Assembly: GCF_001865995.1 (NCBI RefSeq)
Contig: NZ_MLQQ01000013.1
Location: 60,459-124,458, forward strand
DNA: 64,000 bases
Origin: Anaerobacillus arseniciselenatis
GTDB lineage: Bacteria; Bacillota; Bacilli; Bacillales; Anaerobacillaceae
Reading direction: 5' to 3'
In this document: one piece after another, positions 24,637-35,147 of the stretch
Layout: each line of letters opens with the position of its first letter
Numbering within the stretch: position 1 is the first letter of the stretch
Notes under the pieces: model-generated
What the model saw: only the letters and a program-made list of their open reading frames with translations
The model's database searches: none
Told to the model about the DNA's origin: nothing
Translations under genes and position numbers: made by a program

Positions 24637-25965
24637 ATGACTTATTTCAACAACATTAAAAAAATTGCTTACGAAGGTCCAAATTCAACGAATCCGTTCT
24701 CATTTAAATACTATAACCGTGAAGAAAAAATTAACGGAAGATCAATGGAAGAATTCATGCGTTTTGCCGTATCTTATTGGCATACATTTACTGGCGAAGG
24801 AACTGATCCATTTGGGCAAGGAACAATGGTACGCCCTTACAATAATTTAACGGGTATTGATTTAGCGAAAGCACGTGTTGAAGCTTCATTTGAGTTTTTC
24901 GAAAAATTAGATGTTCCTTACTTTTGCTTCCATGACTTTGATGTAGCTCCTGAATCAGATTCTTTAAGTGAAACATTTAAAAATTTAGACGTAATTGTTC
25001 CAATGATTAAAGAATACATGAAAACAAGTAAAACAAAATTATTATGGAATACAGCAAATATGTTTTCTCACCCTCGTTGGGTACATGGTGCAGCAACTGC
25101 TCCTAATGCTGATGTATACGCATATGCTGCAGCGAAAGTTAAAAAAGGCCTAGAAGTTGGTAAAGAGCTAGGTTCAGAAAACTACGTATTCTGGGGTGGT
25201 CGTGAAGGTTATGAAACATTATTAAATACTGACATGAAACTTGAGTTAGACAACCTTGCACGCTTCTTCCACATGGCAAAAGACTATGCAAGAGAAATTG
25301 GTTTTGATGCTCAATTCCTAATTGAACCTAAGCCACAAGAGCCAACGAAACATCAATATGACTTTGATGTAGCAACTGGATTAGCATTCCTACAACAATA
25401 TGACTTACAGGATACATTTAAGTTTAATATTGAAGCAAACCATGCAACGCTTGCTGGTCATACATTTGAGCATGAGTTACATGTTGCACGTATTAACGGT
25501 ATGTTAGGTTCCGTTGATGCTAACCAAGGTGACATGTTAATTGGATGGGATACAGATGAGTTCCCAACAGATCTTTATTCAACGACATTAGCGATGTATG
25601 AAATCATTAAAAATGACGGTCTAGGTTCAGGTGGATTGAATTTTGACGCAAAAGTACGCAGAGGATCATTTGATTCAGATGATTTATTTTATGCTCATAT
25701 TGCTGGGATGGACGCATTCGCAATCGGTACAAAAGTGGCGCAACGTATGCTTGAAGATAAAGTACTAGAAGATTTTGTTGCTGATCGTTACAGCAGTTTC
25801 AGAGAGGGGATCGGTCTTGATATTCTAGAAGGAAAAGCTGACTTCCACAAATTAGAGAAGTATGCGTTAGAGCTTGACGTAGTTAAGAGTAACAAGTCTG
25901 GACGTCAAGAGCATTTAAAAGCAATTTTAAACAAATATTTACTTGAGACTATCTCAGAAAAGTAA
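24637..25965 (+). CDS. xylA: Xylose isomerase (copy 1)
   Basis: It converts D-xylose to D-xylulose in the cytosol with two divalent metal ions. The 442-residue length and N-terminal extension are those of class II enzymes. Active-site landmarks are '[11 protein letters not shown]' (catalytic His about 99), '[10 protein letters not shown]', '[17 protein letters not shown]' and '[17 protein letters not shown]'. GGAGG lies before the ATG. It is followed by xylB and preceded by a XylR-type operator. A second, highly similar copy lies at 62431. Confidence 0.97.
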   Translation: MTYFNNIKKIAYEGPNSTNPFSFKYYNREEKINGRSMEEFMRFAVSYWHTFTGEGTDPFGQGTMVRPYNNLTGIDLAKARVEASFEFFEKLDVPYFCFHDFDVAPESDSLSETFKNLDVIVPMIKEYMKTSKTKLLWNTANMFSHPRWVHGAATAPNADVYAYAAAKVKKGLEVGKELGSENYVFWGGREGYETLLNTDMKLELDNLARFFHMAKDYAREIGFDAQFLIEPKPQEPTKHQYDFDVATGLAFLQQYDLQDTFKFNIEANHATLAGHTFEHELHVARINGMLGSVDANQGDMLIGWDTDEFPTDLYSTTLAMYEIIKNDGLGSGGLNFDAKVRRGSFDSDDLFYAHIAGMDAFAIGTKVAQRMLEDKVLEDFVADRYSSFREGIGLDILEGKADFHKLEKYALELDVVKSNKSGRQEHLKAILNKYLLETISEK

Positions 25966-26040
25966 TACAAATAAGTGAATTTAATCATCATACAAAAATG
26001 CGCCCGTTGCGGTATGTGTTAAAAAAATTAAATTTAAACG

Positions 26041-26079
26041 AAAATATGCTGGGCGACAATCGTTTCCCAGCAATTTTTA
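26041..26079 (+). terminator. Terminator between xylA and xylB
   Basis: TGCTGGG pairs with CCCAGCA, then a T run. A related hairpin follows the second xylA at 63786, so the gene and its terminator were duplicated together. Confidence 0.7.
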
Positions 26080-26141
26080 AATCAAATATAAAGTGCGATG
26101 GAAAGATAAATAAATATATGTTGTTATAAGGGTGGTTATAA

Positions 26142-27644
26142 ATGAAATATGTCATTGGGATTGATCTTGGCACAAGTGCGGTAAAGGTTTTATTAATGAA
26201 TCAAGAAGGAAAAGTTTGCGATGAAGTTTCTAAGTCCTATCCTTTAATTCAAGAAAAATCAGGATATAGTGAGCAAAACCCAATTGAATGGGTCGAAAAA
26301 ACAACATCAGCTTTGAAAGAGCTTGTTGCCCGATTTGACGATGAAGTGGCAAATATTGAAGGAATTAGTTTTTCAGGGCAAATGCATGGACTTGTTTTAT
26401 TGGATCAAGAAAATCAGGTTTTAAGAAATGCAATTTTATGGAATGACACTAGAACGACAGAGCAATGTCGGCAAATTTACGACATTTTAGGTGAAGAGCG
26501 CCTTTTACAAATCACGAAAAATCCAGCATTAGAAGGATTTACTTTACCGAAGCTACTATGGTTGAAGCAGTATGAACCTGAAACTTTAGAAAGAGCAGCT
26601 GTATTTATGTTGCCAAAAGATTATTTACGATACGAAATGACAGGAAAAATTCATAGTGAATATTCTGATGCAGCAGGAACGTTATTGTTAAATGTGGCTG
26701 AAAAAAGTTGGAGCAATGAACTTTGTGACCTTGTTGGAATTGACGTAAAACTTTGTCCCCCTTTAGTAGCTTCGCATGAATTTGTAGGAACAATCACAGA
26801 TCAATTTGCGAAAGAAACCGGATTAGCAGTAACGACGAAAATATTTGCTGGTGGTGCTGACAACGCTTGTGGTGCGATTGGTTCAGGGATTCTTTCAGAA
26901 GGAAAAACACTTTGTAGTATTGGAACATCAGGTGTTGTTCTTTCTTATGAAGAAAGAAATGATCGTGATTTCAGTGGTAAAGTTCACTACTTTAACCATG
27001 GTGAAGAAAAAGCTTATTACACAATGGGGGTTACTCTAGCCGCTGGCTATAGCTTGAGCTGGTTTAAAGATACGTTTGCTAAAGATGAAGAATTTGAATC
27101 ACTTTTACAAGGCTTAGAAAAGGTTCCCGTTGGTGCAAATGGATTATTATTTACTCCATATGTTGTTGGAGAAAGAACCCCTCATGCGGATGCCAATATT
27201 CGTGCAAGTTTTATCGGCATGGAATCATCACACGAACGAATCGATTTTGCTCGTGCGGTGATAGAAGGAATTACTTTCTCTTTAAATGAGTCCATTGAAA
27301 TTTTCCGTGAAAGTGGGAAAACGATTGATACCATCATCTCCATCGGTGGTGGAGCGAAAAGTGATACATGGCTTCAAATTCAGGCTGACGTTTTTAATGC
27401 AACAATTGTGAAACTTTCAAGTGAACAAGGTCCAGCGGTAGGGGCAGCAATGCTAGCTGCTTATGGTAGTAAATGGTTTGAGAGCTTACAACAGTGTGCT
27501 GACGTTTTCACTGACGAAGCAAAAGCCTTTCAGCCAATTCCTGAAAATGTTGAAAAATATCAAGAGTTATTCCGAATTTACAAAGATGTTTATCGTCAAA
27601 CGAAACCATTAAACGAAGGTCTAAAGAAATTTCGTAAAAATTAA
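26142..27644 (+). CDS. xylB: Xylulokinase
   Basis: It phosphorylates D-xylulose to xylulose 5-phosphate with ATP, feeding the pentose phosphate pathway. A 500-residue FGGY-family kinase: 'GIDLGTSAVKVLLMNQEGK' is the N-terminal phosphate loop, then 'GISFSGQMHGLVLLD', 'GGADNACGAIGSG' and the C-terminal FGGY signature region 'ISIGGGAKSDTWLQIQADVF'. GGGTGG ribosome site. It starts 176 bp after xylA, behind a hairpin that may lower its expression relative to xylA. Confidence 0.96.
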   Translation: MKYVIGIDLGTSAVKVLLMNQEGKVCDEVSKSYPLIQEKSGYSEQNPIEWVEKTTSALKELVARFDDEVANIEGISFSGQMHGLVLLDQENQVLRNAILWNDTRTTEQCRQIYDILGEERLLQITKNPALEGFTLPKLLWLKQYEPETLERAAVFMLPKDYLRYEMTGKIHSEYSDAAGTLLLNVAEKSWSNELCDLVGIDVKLCPPLVASHEFVGTITDQFAKETGLAVTTKIFAGGADNACGAIGSGILSEGKTLCSIGTSGVVLSYEERNDRDFSGKVHYFNHGEEKAYYTMGVTLAAGYSLSWFKDTFAKDEEFESLLQGLEKVPVGANGLLFTPYVVGERTPHADANIRASFIGMESSHERIDFARAVIEGITFSLNESIEIFRESGKTIDTIISIGGGAKSDTWLQIQADVFNATIVKLSSEQGPAVGAAMLAAYGSKWFESLQQCADVFTDEAKAFQPIPENVEKYQELFRIYKDVYRQTKPLNEGLKKFRKN

Positions 27645-27677
27645 ACATAAGTTAAAAAAAATATTAATTTTATCAAG

Positions 27678-27731
27678 AGCTATTCCGAAAGTATCAGCTA
27701 CTTATGTGATACAGGTGGAATAGCTTTTTGG
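27678..27731 (+). terminator. Terminator after xylB
   Basis: AGCTATTCC pairs with GGAATAGCT, followed by T5. Confidence 0.75.
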
Positions 27732-27781
27732 GTTTGTAGAATACTAAAAAAGCTAAAAAATCATTTTATCTTTGTAGTAGA

Positions 27782-27895
27782 GTGAATTTCATAATTACCA
27801 AAAATGAGCACATCAGCAAAATATAGTTTGCGAATGATTTTGACGCAACTATATTTTGATCTAAGTGGCGAGAATAATGAATTATGAAATTCATT
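27782..27895. repeat. Palindromic MITE-like repeat, copy B1
   Basis: A 114-bp element with terminal inverted repeats (GTGAATTTCATAATTACC and AATTATGAAATTCA) and an inner inverted repeat around ATATAGTTTGCGAA / TGACGCAACTATAT. It has no coding capacity. Other copies lie at 45729, 45851, 50434 and 61030. Confidence 0.75.
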
Positions 27896-27943
27896 GAGTA
27901 GAGAAAATGAATACATTAATTCAAGAAAAAGGTGGTTAAGTAA

Positions 27944-29557
27944 ATGACAATTATTCGTAATCCAATTTTAACAGGGTTTAATCCTGATCCAAGTATTTGC
28001 CGTGTTGAAGAAGATTATTATATTGCGGTGTCAACTTTTGAATGGTTTCCTGGTGTAGGGATCTACCATTCAAAAGATCTTAAAAATTGGCGTTTAGCTA
28101 AAAGACCATTAAATCGATTGAGTCAATTGAATATGAGTGGTAATCCCGATTCGGGTGGAATTTGGGCACCTCAACTTTCTTATAGTGATGGAAAATACTG
28201 GTTGATTTATACCGATGTAAAGGTTACAGATGGTCAATGGAAAGATTGCCATAACTATCTTGTCACATGTGAAACGATTGATGGAGAATGGTCTGAACCG
28301 ATTTATTTAAACAGTTCAGGCTTTGATCCATCTTTATTCCACGATGACGATGGAAAGAAATACTTTTTAAATATGTATTGGGATCATCGGGTCGGACACC
28401 ACAACTTTTATGGGATTTTGCTCCAAGAATACAGCCCTGAAAAGAAAAAGCTTGTTGGGAAGAAAGAAATTATTTTTAAAGGAACAGATATTAAATTAAC
28501 AGAAGCACCACATTTGTATAAGATAAATGGGTATTATTACCTTTTAACAGCAGAAGGTGGTACGAAATATGATCATGCAGCTACGATTGCACGATCGAAA
28601 GAGTTATGGGGTCCATATGAAGTACACCCTGAAAATCCGCTGATAACTTCGTGGCCGTATGCACATAATCCGCTTCAAAAGGCTGGACACGCTTCGATCG
28701 TAAAAACCCATACTGATGAATGGTTTTTGGTGCATTTAACGGGTCGACCATTACCAAAAGAAGGACAACCTTTACTTGATCCTAGAGGCTATTGTCCACT
28801 TGGTAGGGAAACAGCTATCCAAAGATTAGAGTGGAAGAATGATTGGCCTTATGTTGTTGGTGGCAATCAACCATCTTTAGAAATCGAAGGTCCAAAAGTG
28901 AAAGAAGTAAAGTGGGAACCAGATTATCCGGAGAAAGATGATTTCGATTCCAAGACATTGAATCCTCACTTCCAAACCTTACGTATTCCGTTAGCGGTTA
29001 ATACCGTTTCACTTGATGATCATCCTGGTCATTTAAGAATTTACGGTAAAGAATCACTAACATCGAAATTTACTCAAGCGTTTGTGGCTCGACGTTGGCA
29101 ACACTTTAATTTTACTGCAGAAACAAAAGTAGCTTTTACTCCAAATACTTTTCAACAATCTGCAGGCTTAGTTAATTATTACAACACTGAAAACTGGACA
29201 TCTCTACAAATTTCATGGCATGAAGATAAAGGAAGAATTTTGGAATTAATGACTTGTGATAACTTTACTTTTAATCAACCTCTTCAAGGAGATGAAATTG
29301 TTATTCCTGATAATGTTGTATATGTTTATCTTCGAGTCGATGTGAAAACGAATATTTATCAGTACTCCTATTCATTTGATGGAGACAATTGGGTAACTAT
29401 TCCGGTTAAATTTTACTCCTATAAGCTTTCTGACGATTACATTCGAGGGGGAGGATTCTTCACTGGAGCCTTCGTCGGCATGCAATGTCAAGATACATCA
29501 GGGGAAAATAATTATGCTGATTTTGACTATTTCATTTATAAAGAAACGGAAAAGTAA
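27944..29557 (+). CDS. Beta-xylosidase, glycoside hydrolase family 43
   Basis: A 537-residue intracellular inverting xylosidase that cuts xylose from the non-reducing ends of short xylo-oligosaccharides. There is no signal peptide. The five-bladed propeller carries the catalytic residues Asp15 in 'GFNPDPS' (base), Asp127 in 'GFDPSLF' (pKa modulator) and Glu187 in 'LTEAPHLY' (acid), positions matching Geobacillus XynB3-type GH43_11 enzymes. A C-terminal beta-sandwich (about 330-537) is normal for this group. GGTGG ribosome site. It lies between xylB and an ABC importer, so it acts on imported oligosaccharides. Confidence 0.95.
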   Translation: MTIIRNPILTGFNPDPSICRVEEDYYIAVSTFEWFPGVGIYHSKDLKNWRLAKRPLNRLSQLNMSGNPDSGGIWAPQLSYSDGKYWLIYTDVKVTDGQWKDCHNYLVTCETIDGEWSEPIYLNSSGFDPSLFHDDDGKKYFLNMYWDHRVGHHNFYGILLQEYSPEKKKLVGKKEIIFKGTDIKLTEAPHLYKINGYYYLLTAEGGTKYDHAATIARSKELWGPYEVHPENPLITSWPYAHNPLQKAGHASIVKTHTDEWFLVHLTGRPLPKEGQPLLDPRGYCPLGRETAIQRLEWKNDWPYVVGGNQPSLEIEGPKVKEVKWEPDYPEKDDFDSKTLNPHFQTLRIPLAVNTVSLDDHPGHLRIYGKESLTSKFTQAFVARRWQHFNFTAETKVAFTPNTFQQSAGLVNYYNTENWTSLQISWHEDKGRILELMTCDNFTFNQPLQGDEIVIPDNVVYVYLRVDVKTNIYQYSYSFDGDNWVTIPVKFYSYKLSDDYIRGGGFFTGAFVGMQCQDTSGENNYADFDYFIYKETEK

Positions 29558-29712
29558 AATTTATGTGTGGTCACCATGCCGGAAAAGAATATGAAGATTA
29601 ATTCCTATTAAGGAATAATGTGAGTTATTCTGTGGAAAATAAAATCAGTTATTAATATTTCATTGCCTTTTTATCGGGGAATGATAAAAAAATTATAAAT
29701 AGGAGGATATAA

Positions 29713-31035
29713 ATGATTAAAAAACTTTTTTCACTAATTTTAGTGTTAACCCTAGTCGGATTGGGGGGATGTGGACCGGCTGATGACCCTGACGCAACTG
29801 ACCCAACACCTGGAACTGATGGAGAGGTTGTTGATGAGAGTACGATTAGCTTTACACACTTATGGCCAGCAGGAAGTTCTGCACAGCATAACCGAATTGT
29901 TGAGTCAATTATCAGTGAATATGAGGAGGCAAATCCGGGAGTAACAATTGACGTTGACGTTTTATCAAATGATCAATATAAAGAAACAATGACCATATTA
30001 GCATCTTCAAGACAGCTTCCAGACGTGGGATTGACTTGGGCGGCTGGTTATATGACACCTTTTGTTAATGGGAATATGTTTGCTTCACTTGACGATGTAA
30101 TAGAGGATGGATTAGGTGAAGAGTTCATCCCTGGAACTGTAGAAGCTTTCTCTGTAAATGAAACAGCGTATGGTTTACCGCTTGAACTAAACATAGCACC
30201 GATTTATTACAACAAGAACATATTCGCAGAGTATGACTTAGAAGTACCTGAAACTTATGATGAGTTCCTAAATGTTGTTCAAACATTAGAGGAAAATGGA
30301 GTGACCCCAATTACAGTAGGAAATAGAGAACCTTGGACAGGCTCTATGTGGTATATGTATTTAGCGGACAGAATTGGTGGTCCGGAATTATTAACGAATG
30401 CCATTGAGCGTACTGACACCTTTGAAGACGAAGCTTTAGTTCAAGCTGCTGAAGAAATTCAAAATTTAGTTGATATGAATGCATTTGTTAGAGGGTTTAA
30501 TGGGCTTGGAAATGAAGAGGCTAAAGGTCCATTTATGAATGAACAAGCAGCTATGTACATGATGGGTACATGGGAGTTACCAAACTATACAACGAACGAA
30601 GATGTTCCTCAAGAATTTAGAGATTCTATCGGTTTCTTTAAATTTCCAATGGTTGAAGGTGGGGCAGGCGATATCGATAGCTTTGTTGGAGGGCCAGGTG
30701 TAGGATTATTCGTTTCTGAAGATTCACCGGTGCAAGAGCAAGCGAAAGATTTTGTTCAATTCTTCGTTGAACGATGGGGAGAAACATCAGTTACAGACGC
30801 TGGAGTAATCCCAGCAACTGTGGTTAACACTGATGAAGTAGATTTACCTGATATGTATATTGATATATTAGACGAACTAGCTGGTGCAAGTAACATTACT
30901 TTATACGCTGATGTTCAAATGACTGCTTCAGTCGCTCAAACACACTTAGATTTGATTCAATCTCTGTTCGGTAAACATATAACTCCAGAGGAATTTGCTA
31001 AAAGGCATGAAGAAGCTCTTGCAGCAGAGGAATAA
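29713..31035 (+). CDS. ABC sugar-binding lipoprotein (copy 1)
   Basis: A 440-residue family 1 extracellular solute-binding protein with lipobox 'LGGC' (Cys about residue 20) and an acidic Pro-rich linker. 'FTHLWPAGSSAQHNRIVESI' and 'LPDVGLTWAAGYMTPF' are shared with the paralogue at 53192, as is most of the mature protein. It should bind xylo-oligosaccharides and deliver them to the two permeases downstream. No ATPase gene is present in the cluster, so a shared MsmX-type ATPase encoded elsewhere is the likely energy source. Confidence 0.92.
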   Translation: MIKKLFSLILVLTLVGLGGCGPADDPDATDPTPGTDGEVVDESTISFTHLWPAGSSAQHNRIVESIISEYEEANPGVTIDVDVLSNDQYKETMTILASSRQLPDVGLTWAAGYMTPFVNGNMFASLDDVIEDGLGEEFIPGTVEAFSVNETAYGLPLELNIAPIYYNKNIFAEYDLEVPETYDEFLNVVQTLEENGVTPITVGNREPWTGSMWYMYLADRIGGPELLTNAIERTDTFEDEALVQAAEEIQNLVDMNAFVRGFNGLGNEEAKGPFMNEQAAMYMMGTWELPNYTTNEDVPQEFRDSIGFFKFPMVEGGAGDIDSFVGGPGVGLFVSEDSPVQEQAKDFVQFFVERWGETSVTDAGVIPATVVNTDEVDLPDMYIDILDELAGASNITLYADVQMTASVAQTHLDLIQSLFGKHITPEEFAKRHEEALAAEE

Positions 31036-31045
31036 AATGACATGA

Positions 31046-31100
31046 AACATAAAAAGGGCATTTGAAGGAGAAAAGATATTGTATAATATGCCCTTTTTTC
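31046..31100 (+). terminator. Partial terminator between binding protein and permeases
   Basis: AAAAGGGCAT pairs with ATGCCCTTTTTT. As in other importers, this should make the binding protein more abundant than the permeases. Confidence 0.7.
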
Positions 31101-31144
31101 TAAGGATCACAAATGAAGGAATATAGATTGAAGGGGGAAAAATT

Positions 31145-32023
31145 ATGAATAAAGTCATGTCAAATAAACTAATCATCACCTTGTATGTTCTCCCCGCACT
31201 CCTTTTAATTATGGTGTTAATTTACGTTCCGATCGTTTTAACTGGATATTATGGGTTAATGAGATGGGATGGAGTCGGAGAAATGACATTTATTGGATTA
31301 GATAATTACATTAGGCTCTTAAGTGATAATCAATTCTGGAGAAGTTCCTTTCATTCTTTACTACTAGCTATATTTTCGACAATTAGTTTGATTGGTTACT
31401 TAATCATTTCTCTTATTTTAGCGACTAAAATCAAAGGAGCCAACTTTTTAAGAAAGATATACTTAATCCCAATGTTATTGTCCTCAGTAGCAATTGCGCA
31501 GCTTTGGCTCAAAATTTATCACCCAACTAATGGTTTACTAAATAGCCTCCTATTTACGATCGGATTCAATAACGCACCAGCATGGTTAGCGGATCGTAGT
31601 TTAGTTCTATTTTCCATTTTTATTGCGATTATTTGGCAATACGCAGGGTTTTATATACTTATTTATTATGCTGCGCTAAAGAATATACCGGAATCAATTA
31701 TTGAAGCTGCTAAAATAGATGGCGCGACGCCAATTCAAATTGCGTATAAAATTAAATTTCCTCTCATTTTAGGTGTGTTTAAAGTAACGATTATATTAGC
31801 GATTGTTGGATCTTTGAAATATTTTGACTTAATTTGGATAATGACTGGTGGCGGCCCAGCTGGAGCTAGTGAGGTTATCGCATCATATATGTACAAACAA
31901 GCTTTTAGTAGTTATAACTTTGGTTATGGAAGTGCAGTTGGCTTTTATTTACTACTGTTTTGTTTGATTGCAACATGGTTAATCCGTAAATTAACAACGA
32001 GTAAAGAAGAGATTCAGTATTAA
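31145..32023 (+). CDS. ABC sugar permease, first membrane subunit (copy 1)
   Basis: A 292-residue membrane protein of the MalF/UgpA type with six hydrophobic segments and the ATPase-docking EAA loop 'ESIIEAAKIDGATPIQIAYK' at about residues 185-205. AAGGGGG lies before the ATG. Its start 'MNKVMSNK' and most of the sequence match the paralogue at 54624. It is translated just before the second permease. Confidence 0.93.
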   Translation: MNKVMSNKLIITLYVLPALLLIMVLIYVPIVLTGYYGLMRWDGVGEMTFIGLDNYIRLLSDNQFWRSSFHSLLLAIFSTISLIGYLIISLILATKIKGANFLRKIYLIPMLLSSVAIAQLWLKIYHPTNGLLNSLLFTIGFNNAPAWLADRSLVLFSIFIAIIWQYAGFYILIYYAALKNIPESIIEAAKIDGATPIQIAYKIKFPLILGVFKVTIILAIVGSLKYFDLIWIMTGGGPAGASEVIASYMYKQAFSSYNFGYGSAVGFYLLLFCLIATWLIRKLTTSKEEIQY

Positions 32024-32037
32024 GGAGGGGGCGTATA

Positions 32038-32904
32038 ATGGGAAAACAAAGTGACGTAGTGAAAACAGAAAGTAATACTTCGAGAAAAATTGGATACGCT
32101 CTTTTGTATCTAATATTAGGGATTATTGCAGTTTTTCAAGTATATCCACTTATTTGGTTAGTGAAATTTTCGTTAAAGTCTAACCGGGAAGTATTTAGCG
32201 AATCGCCATTCGCATTACCCACAGAGCCAAGATGGGAAAACTATACTACTGCTTGGACTCAAGGGAATATCGGACTATACTTTTTCAACAGTGTGTGGAT
32301 TACAGTTGTCGCAGTCGTATTAACAGTTCTTTTTGCAAGTTTAGTTACATTTGCAATAACAAGAATGAATTGGAAATTTAATAAATTAACTTTAGGTTTA
32401 TTTATGATCGGTTTGATGATCCCAATTCATTCTACGTTAATACCGTTATTTAGCTTCTTCCTGAGCATTAACCTAATCGATAATCCGATTGCGATAATTT
32501 TAACGTATACAGCATTTAACTTACCGTTAACGATCATGATCTTACTCGGTTTTTATTACACATTACCGCGAGAAATTGAGGAAGCGGCGGTGATTGATGG
32601 CTGTTCCATTAATCGAATCTTTTTTCAAATTACATTACCAATGACAATGCCGGTTATTTCAACTACGGCAATCATTAATATGATCTATAATTGGAATGAA
32701 TTTGTATTTATAAATACGTTCATTCGCTCTGATCATTATCGAACTTTAACCGTAGGGATACAAAGCTTTATTGGGCAATATGCAACAGACTGGGGAGCGA
32801 TTGGAGCCACATTAGTGATAAGTATATTGCCAATATTGATTGCCTTTTTCTTCTTGAGCAATAAAATTGTCGAAGGGATTGCCGCTGGAGCTGTAAAAGG
32901 ATAA
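32038..32904 (+). CDS. ABC sugar permease, second membrane subunit (copy 1)
   Basis: A 288-residue MalG/UgpE-type permease with six hydrophobic segments and the EAA loop 'PREIEEAAVIDGCSINRIFF'. It starts 14 bp after its partner with GGAGGGGG upstream, so the two are translationally coupled. Paralogue at 55517. Confidence 0.93.
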   Translation: MGKQSDVVKTESNTSRKIGYALLYLILGIIAVFQVYPLIWLVKFSLKSNREVFSESPFALPTEPRWENYTTAWTQGNIGLYFFNSVWITVVAVVLTVLFASLVTFAITRMNWKFNKLTLGLFMIGLMIPIHSTLIPLFSFFLSINLIDNPIAIILTYTAFNLPLTIMILLGFYYTLPREIEEAAVIDGCSINRIFFQITLPMTMPVISTTAIINMIYNWNEFVFINTFIRSDHYRTLTVGIQSFIGQYATDWGAIGATLVISILPILIAFFFLSNKIVEGIAAGAVKG

Positions 32905-33013
32905 CGATGCCCTATTTAGCATTGACATATAATCAGTGGTTAAATTAAAAGTGAAACTAAAAAGCTATGGTAAATTGGACAAAATTTAATAAAAGAAGAT
33001 TGGAGTGATCAAT

Positions 33014-33301
33014 TTGGAAACATACAATCAAACTGCTTTTCCACCTTTAGGACTTTATAATTCGGATGCACTAAACTTAAAAAATCCTCATGATACGTAT
33101 GATGTTTATGTAAATGAAGAGCATATTGGCAAAAAGATTTTGTTAACACAAGCAGATGAAATTGAGGATGTAGGGGACTTTTTGAAAGCACAAGGGATTG
33201 AAAATGTATCAACAAATTTAAACGGTGACCATTACGTTATCAAAACAGATGAGGCTCAACGTGTTAAAAATATTATCGATGCATACTTGAAAAATAGATA
33301 A
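33014..33301 (+). CDS. Small hypothetical protein, 95 residues
   Basis: A soluble alpha/beta-looking protein with 'NPHDTYDVYVNEEHIGKKIL' and 'GIENVSTNLNGDHYVIKTDE'. TTG 33014 is preferred over GTG 33005 because GGAGTGAT immediately precedes it and would be the ribosome site. Not recognised. It stands alone between the ABC permeases and pfkA and is closed by a hairpin. Confidence 0.55.
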   Translation: METYNQTAFPPLGLYNSDALNLKNPHDTYDVYVNEEHIGKKILLTQADEIEDVGDFLKAQGIENVSTNLNGDHYVIKTDEAQRVKNIIDAYLKNR

Positions 33302-33307
33302 ATGACG

Positions 33308-33360
33308 AAAGGTCAAAGGGCTGTCCCATGAGTGTCTACTGGCAGACTTTTGACCTTTTA
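33308..33360 (+). terminator. Hairpin with nested GGCTGTCCC repeat
   Basis: AAAGGTCAAA pairs with TTTGACCTTTT. Inside is GGGCTGTCCC...AGTGTCTACTGGCAGAC, a partial copy of the dispersed hairpin family seen at 34441. Confidence 0.6.
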
Positions 33361-33430
33361 TGGTTAATTTAGAAAAAGGAGAGTGGGACGAAAGTCTGTC
33401 CCCTCGTCCGAGAAAAAGGAAGTGATTTTT

Positions 33431-34390
33431 ATGAAAAAAATTGGTGTTTTAACGAGTGGTGGCGATGCTCCTGGAATGAATGCTGCAATTAGAGCGATTG
33501 TTCGAGCGGGAATTTATAACAATATTGAAGTGATGGGAGTTTCTAGAGGCTATGAAGGGTTAATCAATGGAGAAATCAAACATATGGATGTTTCGTCAGT
33601 AGCTGATATTATTCATAAAGGTGGAACGATTCTTAAAACAGCAAGAAGCGAACAATTCAAAACGGAAGAGGGGAGAAAAAAGGCGATCAATGTTTTAGAG
33701 GTTTTTGGAATTGAAGGTCTTGTGATTATTGGTGGCGATGGCTCATTTCGTGGTGCTGAGAAGTTAAGTGAAGCAGGTGTGAAGACGATCGGGATCCCAG
33801 GGACGATTGATAATGATCTTCCATATTCTGAATTTACGATTGGCTTCGATACAGCGGTAAACACAGTACTAGATGCCATTACGAAAATTAGAGATACTTC
33901 AACTTCTCATGAAAAAGCAACGATTATCGAGGTTATGGGGAGACATTGTGGGGATATCGCTCTTTATAGTGGACTTGCTGGTGGAGCGGAGAGTGTATTA
34001 GTTCCTGAAGAAGAATTTGATATAAATGACGTTTGTAAAAAGTTGGTTCAAGGAAAAAGTAGAGGGAAATTACATAATATCATCATGCTCGCTGAAGGAA
34101 CAAGTGATGCCTATGAATTGCAAAAAGAAATCTTTGAACGTGTAGGTATAGAAGCGAGGGTTACCGTTTTAGGCTTTATCCAACGAGGTGGAAATCCGAG
34201 CTCATTTGACCGAATTTTAGCAAGTAAAATGGGTGCATACGCAATTGATGCCCTAATTAACGGGAAATCAAGTCGGGCATTAGGAATTAAAAATAATAAA
34301 ATATTTGATATGGATATTGCTGAGGCATTAACAATGGAAAAACAATTTGATAGTGATACATATCAATTAACAAACATCTTATCTATATAA
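33431..34390 (+). CDS. pfkA: 6-phosphofructokinase
   Basis: It phosphorylates fructose 6-phosphate to fructose 1,6-bisphosphate with ATP in glycolysis. From ATG 33431 it has 319 residues, the normal PfkA length. An upstream in-frame ATG at 33383 would add 16 unlikely residues, and AAGGAAGTGAT sits before 33431. Motifs: '[19 protein letters not shown]' (ATP), 'GGDGSFRGA', the catalytic 'GTIDNDLP' and '[11 protein letters not shown]'. In most Bacillaceae pfkA follows accA and precedes pykA. Here it stands alone, so it may be a second copy. Confidence 0.95.
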   Translation: MKKIGVLTSGGDAPGMNAAIRAIVRAGIYNNIEVMGVSRGYEGLINGEIKHMDVSSVADIIHKGGTILKTARSEQFKTEEGRKKAINVLEVFGIEGLVIIGGDGSFRGAEKLSEAGVKTIGIPGTIDNDLPYSEFTIGFDTAVNTVLDAITKIRDTSTSHEKATIIEVMGRHCGDIALYSGLAGGAESVLVPEEEFDINDVCKKLVQGKSRGKLHNIIMLAEGTSDAYELQKEIFERVGIEARVTVLGFIQRGGNPSSFDRILASKMGAYAIDALINGKSSRALGIKNNKIFDMDIAEALTMEKQFDSDTYQLTNILSI

Positions 34391-34440
34391 TAACAAGTAA
34401 TTTTATGTTTCACACTTAGCGAAACTTTAGGTGAAACATA

Positions 34441-34566
34441 AAGGGGCTGTCCTAAAAGTGTCACCAAGCAAAACTCTCTAAATATAGTCGTGAAGGTATC
34501 TTATTCGTCTATATTTTAGTGGGAAAGGGTGATGGACACTTTGTTATTGGACAGCCCTTCTTTTTT
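34441..34566. repeat. Long dispersed hairpin (GGCTGTCC type), copy C1
   Basis: GGGGCTGTCC...AAAAGTGTCA pairs with TGGACACTTT...GGACAGCCC, with an inner AAATATAG/CTATATTT arm, and ends in T6. It doubles as the pfkA terminator. A second small hairpin (TTATGTTTCAC/GTGAAACATAA) lies just before it. Confidence 0.7.
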
Positions 34567-34634
34567 ATCTCTATAGGAAAATTATGTATACAAAACTAAG
34601 ATTGTGAAACAATAAAATAAAAAAGGAGAATTTA

Positions 34635-34883
34635 ATGGAAGTAAAAATAGGAACAAAATATCAAATTTCTGAAAATATTAAAGGTAACTTTAACTCTGCA
34701 ACATCATTAACGATCATCAGTGAAACTAATAACACTATTCAGTTTACACTTAACGATCAAAAAGGCCACGGTGCTATGCCGATTCAACATTTGCAATATT
34801 TATCAAAGAAAAATTATTTAACAAAAGGAATGAACAAACGTCAATTTTTAATGAAAGAAGATAACGAAGAAGAGATTGTTTAA
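34635..34883 (+). CDS. Small hypothetical protein, 82 residues
   Basis: A cytosolic protein with an AAAGGAG ribosome site before the ATG. The sequence 'GTKYQISENIKGNFNSATSL' then 'TIQFTLNDQKGHGAMPIQHL' looks like a small beta-barrel followed by a basic tail. Not recognised. It lies between two copies of the long dispersed hairpin. Confidence 0.6.
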   Translation: MEVKIGTKYQISENIKGNFNSATSLTIISETNNTIQFTLNDQKGHGAMPIQHLQYLSKKNYLTKGMNKRQFLMKEDNEEEIV

Positions 34884-34884
34884 T

Positions 34885-35010
34885 AGAGGCTGGGACAAAA
34901 GTGTCTGACACCACGCGATCCTACTAAATATAGACGTAAGATTTATCATATGTCTATATTCGGTGTCTAGCGGTGTCTGACACTTTGTTTTGTCCCAGCC
35001 TCTATTTTTT
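34885..35010. repeat. Long dispersed hairpin, copy C2
   Basis: AGAGGCTGGGACAAAA...GTGTC pairs with GACACTTTGTTTTGTCCC...AGCCTCT. The inner arms TAAATATAGAC and GTCTATATT are shared with C4. T6 follows, so it also terminates the small gene upstream. Confidence 0.75.
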
Positions 35011-35147
35011 AGAGCTAGATGTGCTCTGGAAATTTCCATTTGTTTAAATGTCGCATTTCAGCCTATTTTTAATTAATTCTGCTAGGTACATGCTCAGTTT
35101 TATTGTATTTACATAAAATACAACGAAAATGAAAAGGAGGTTTTTAC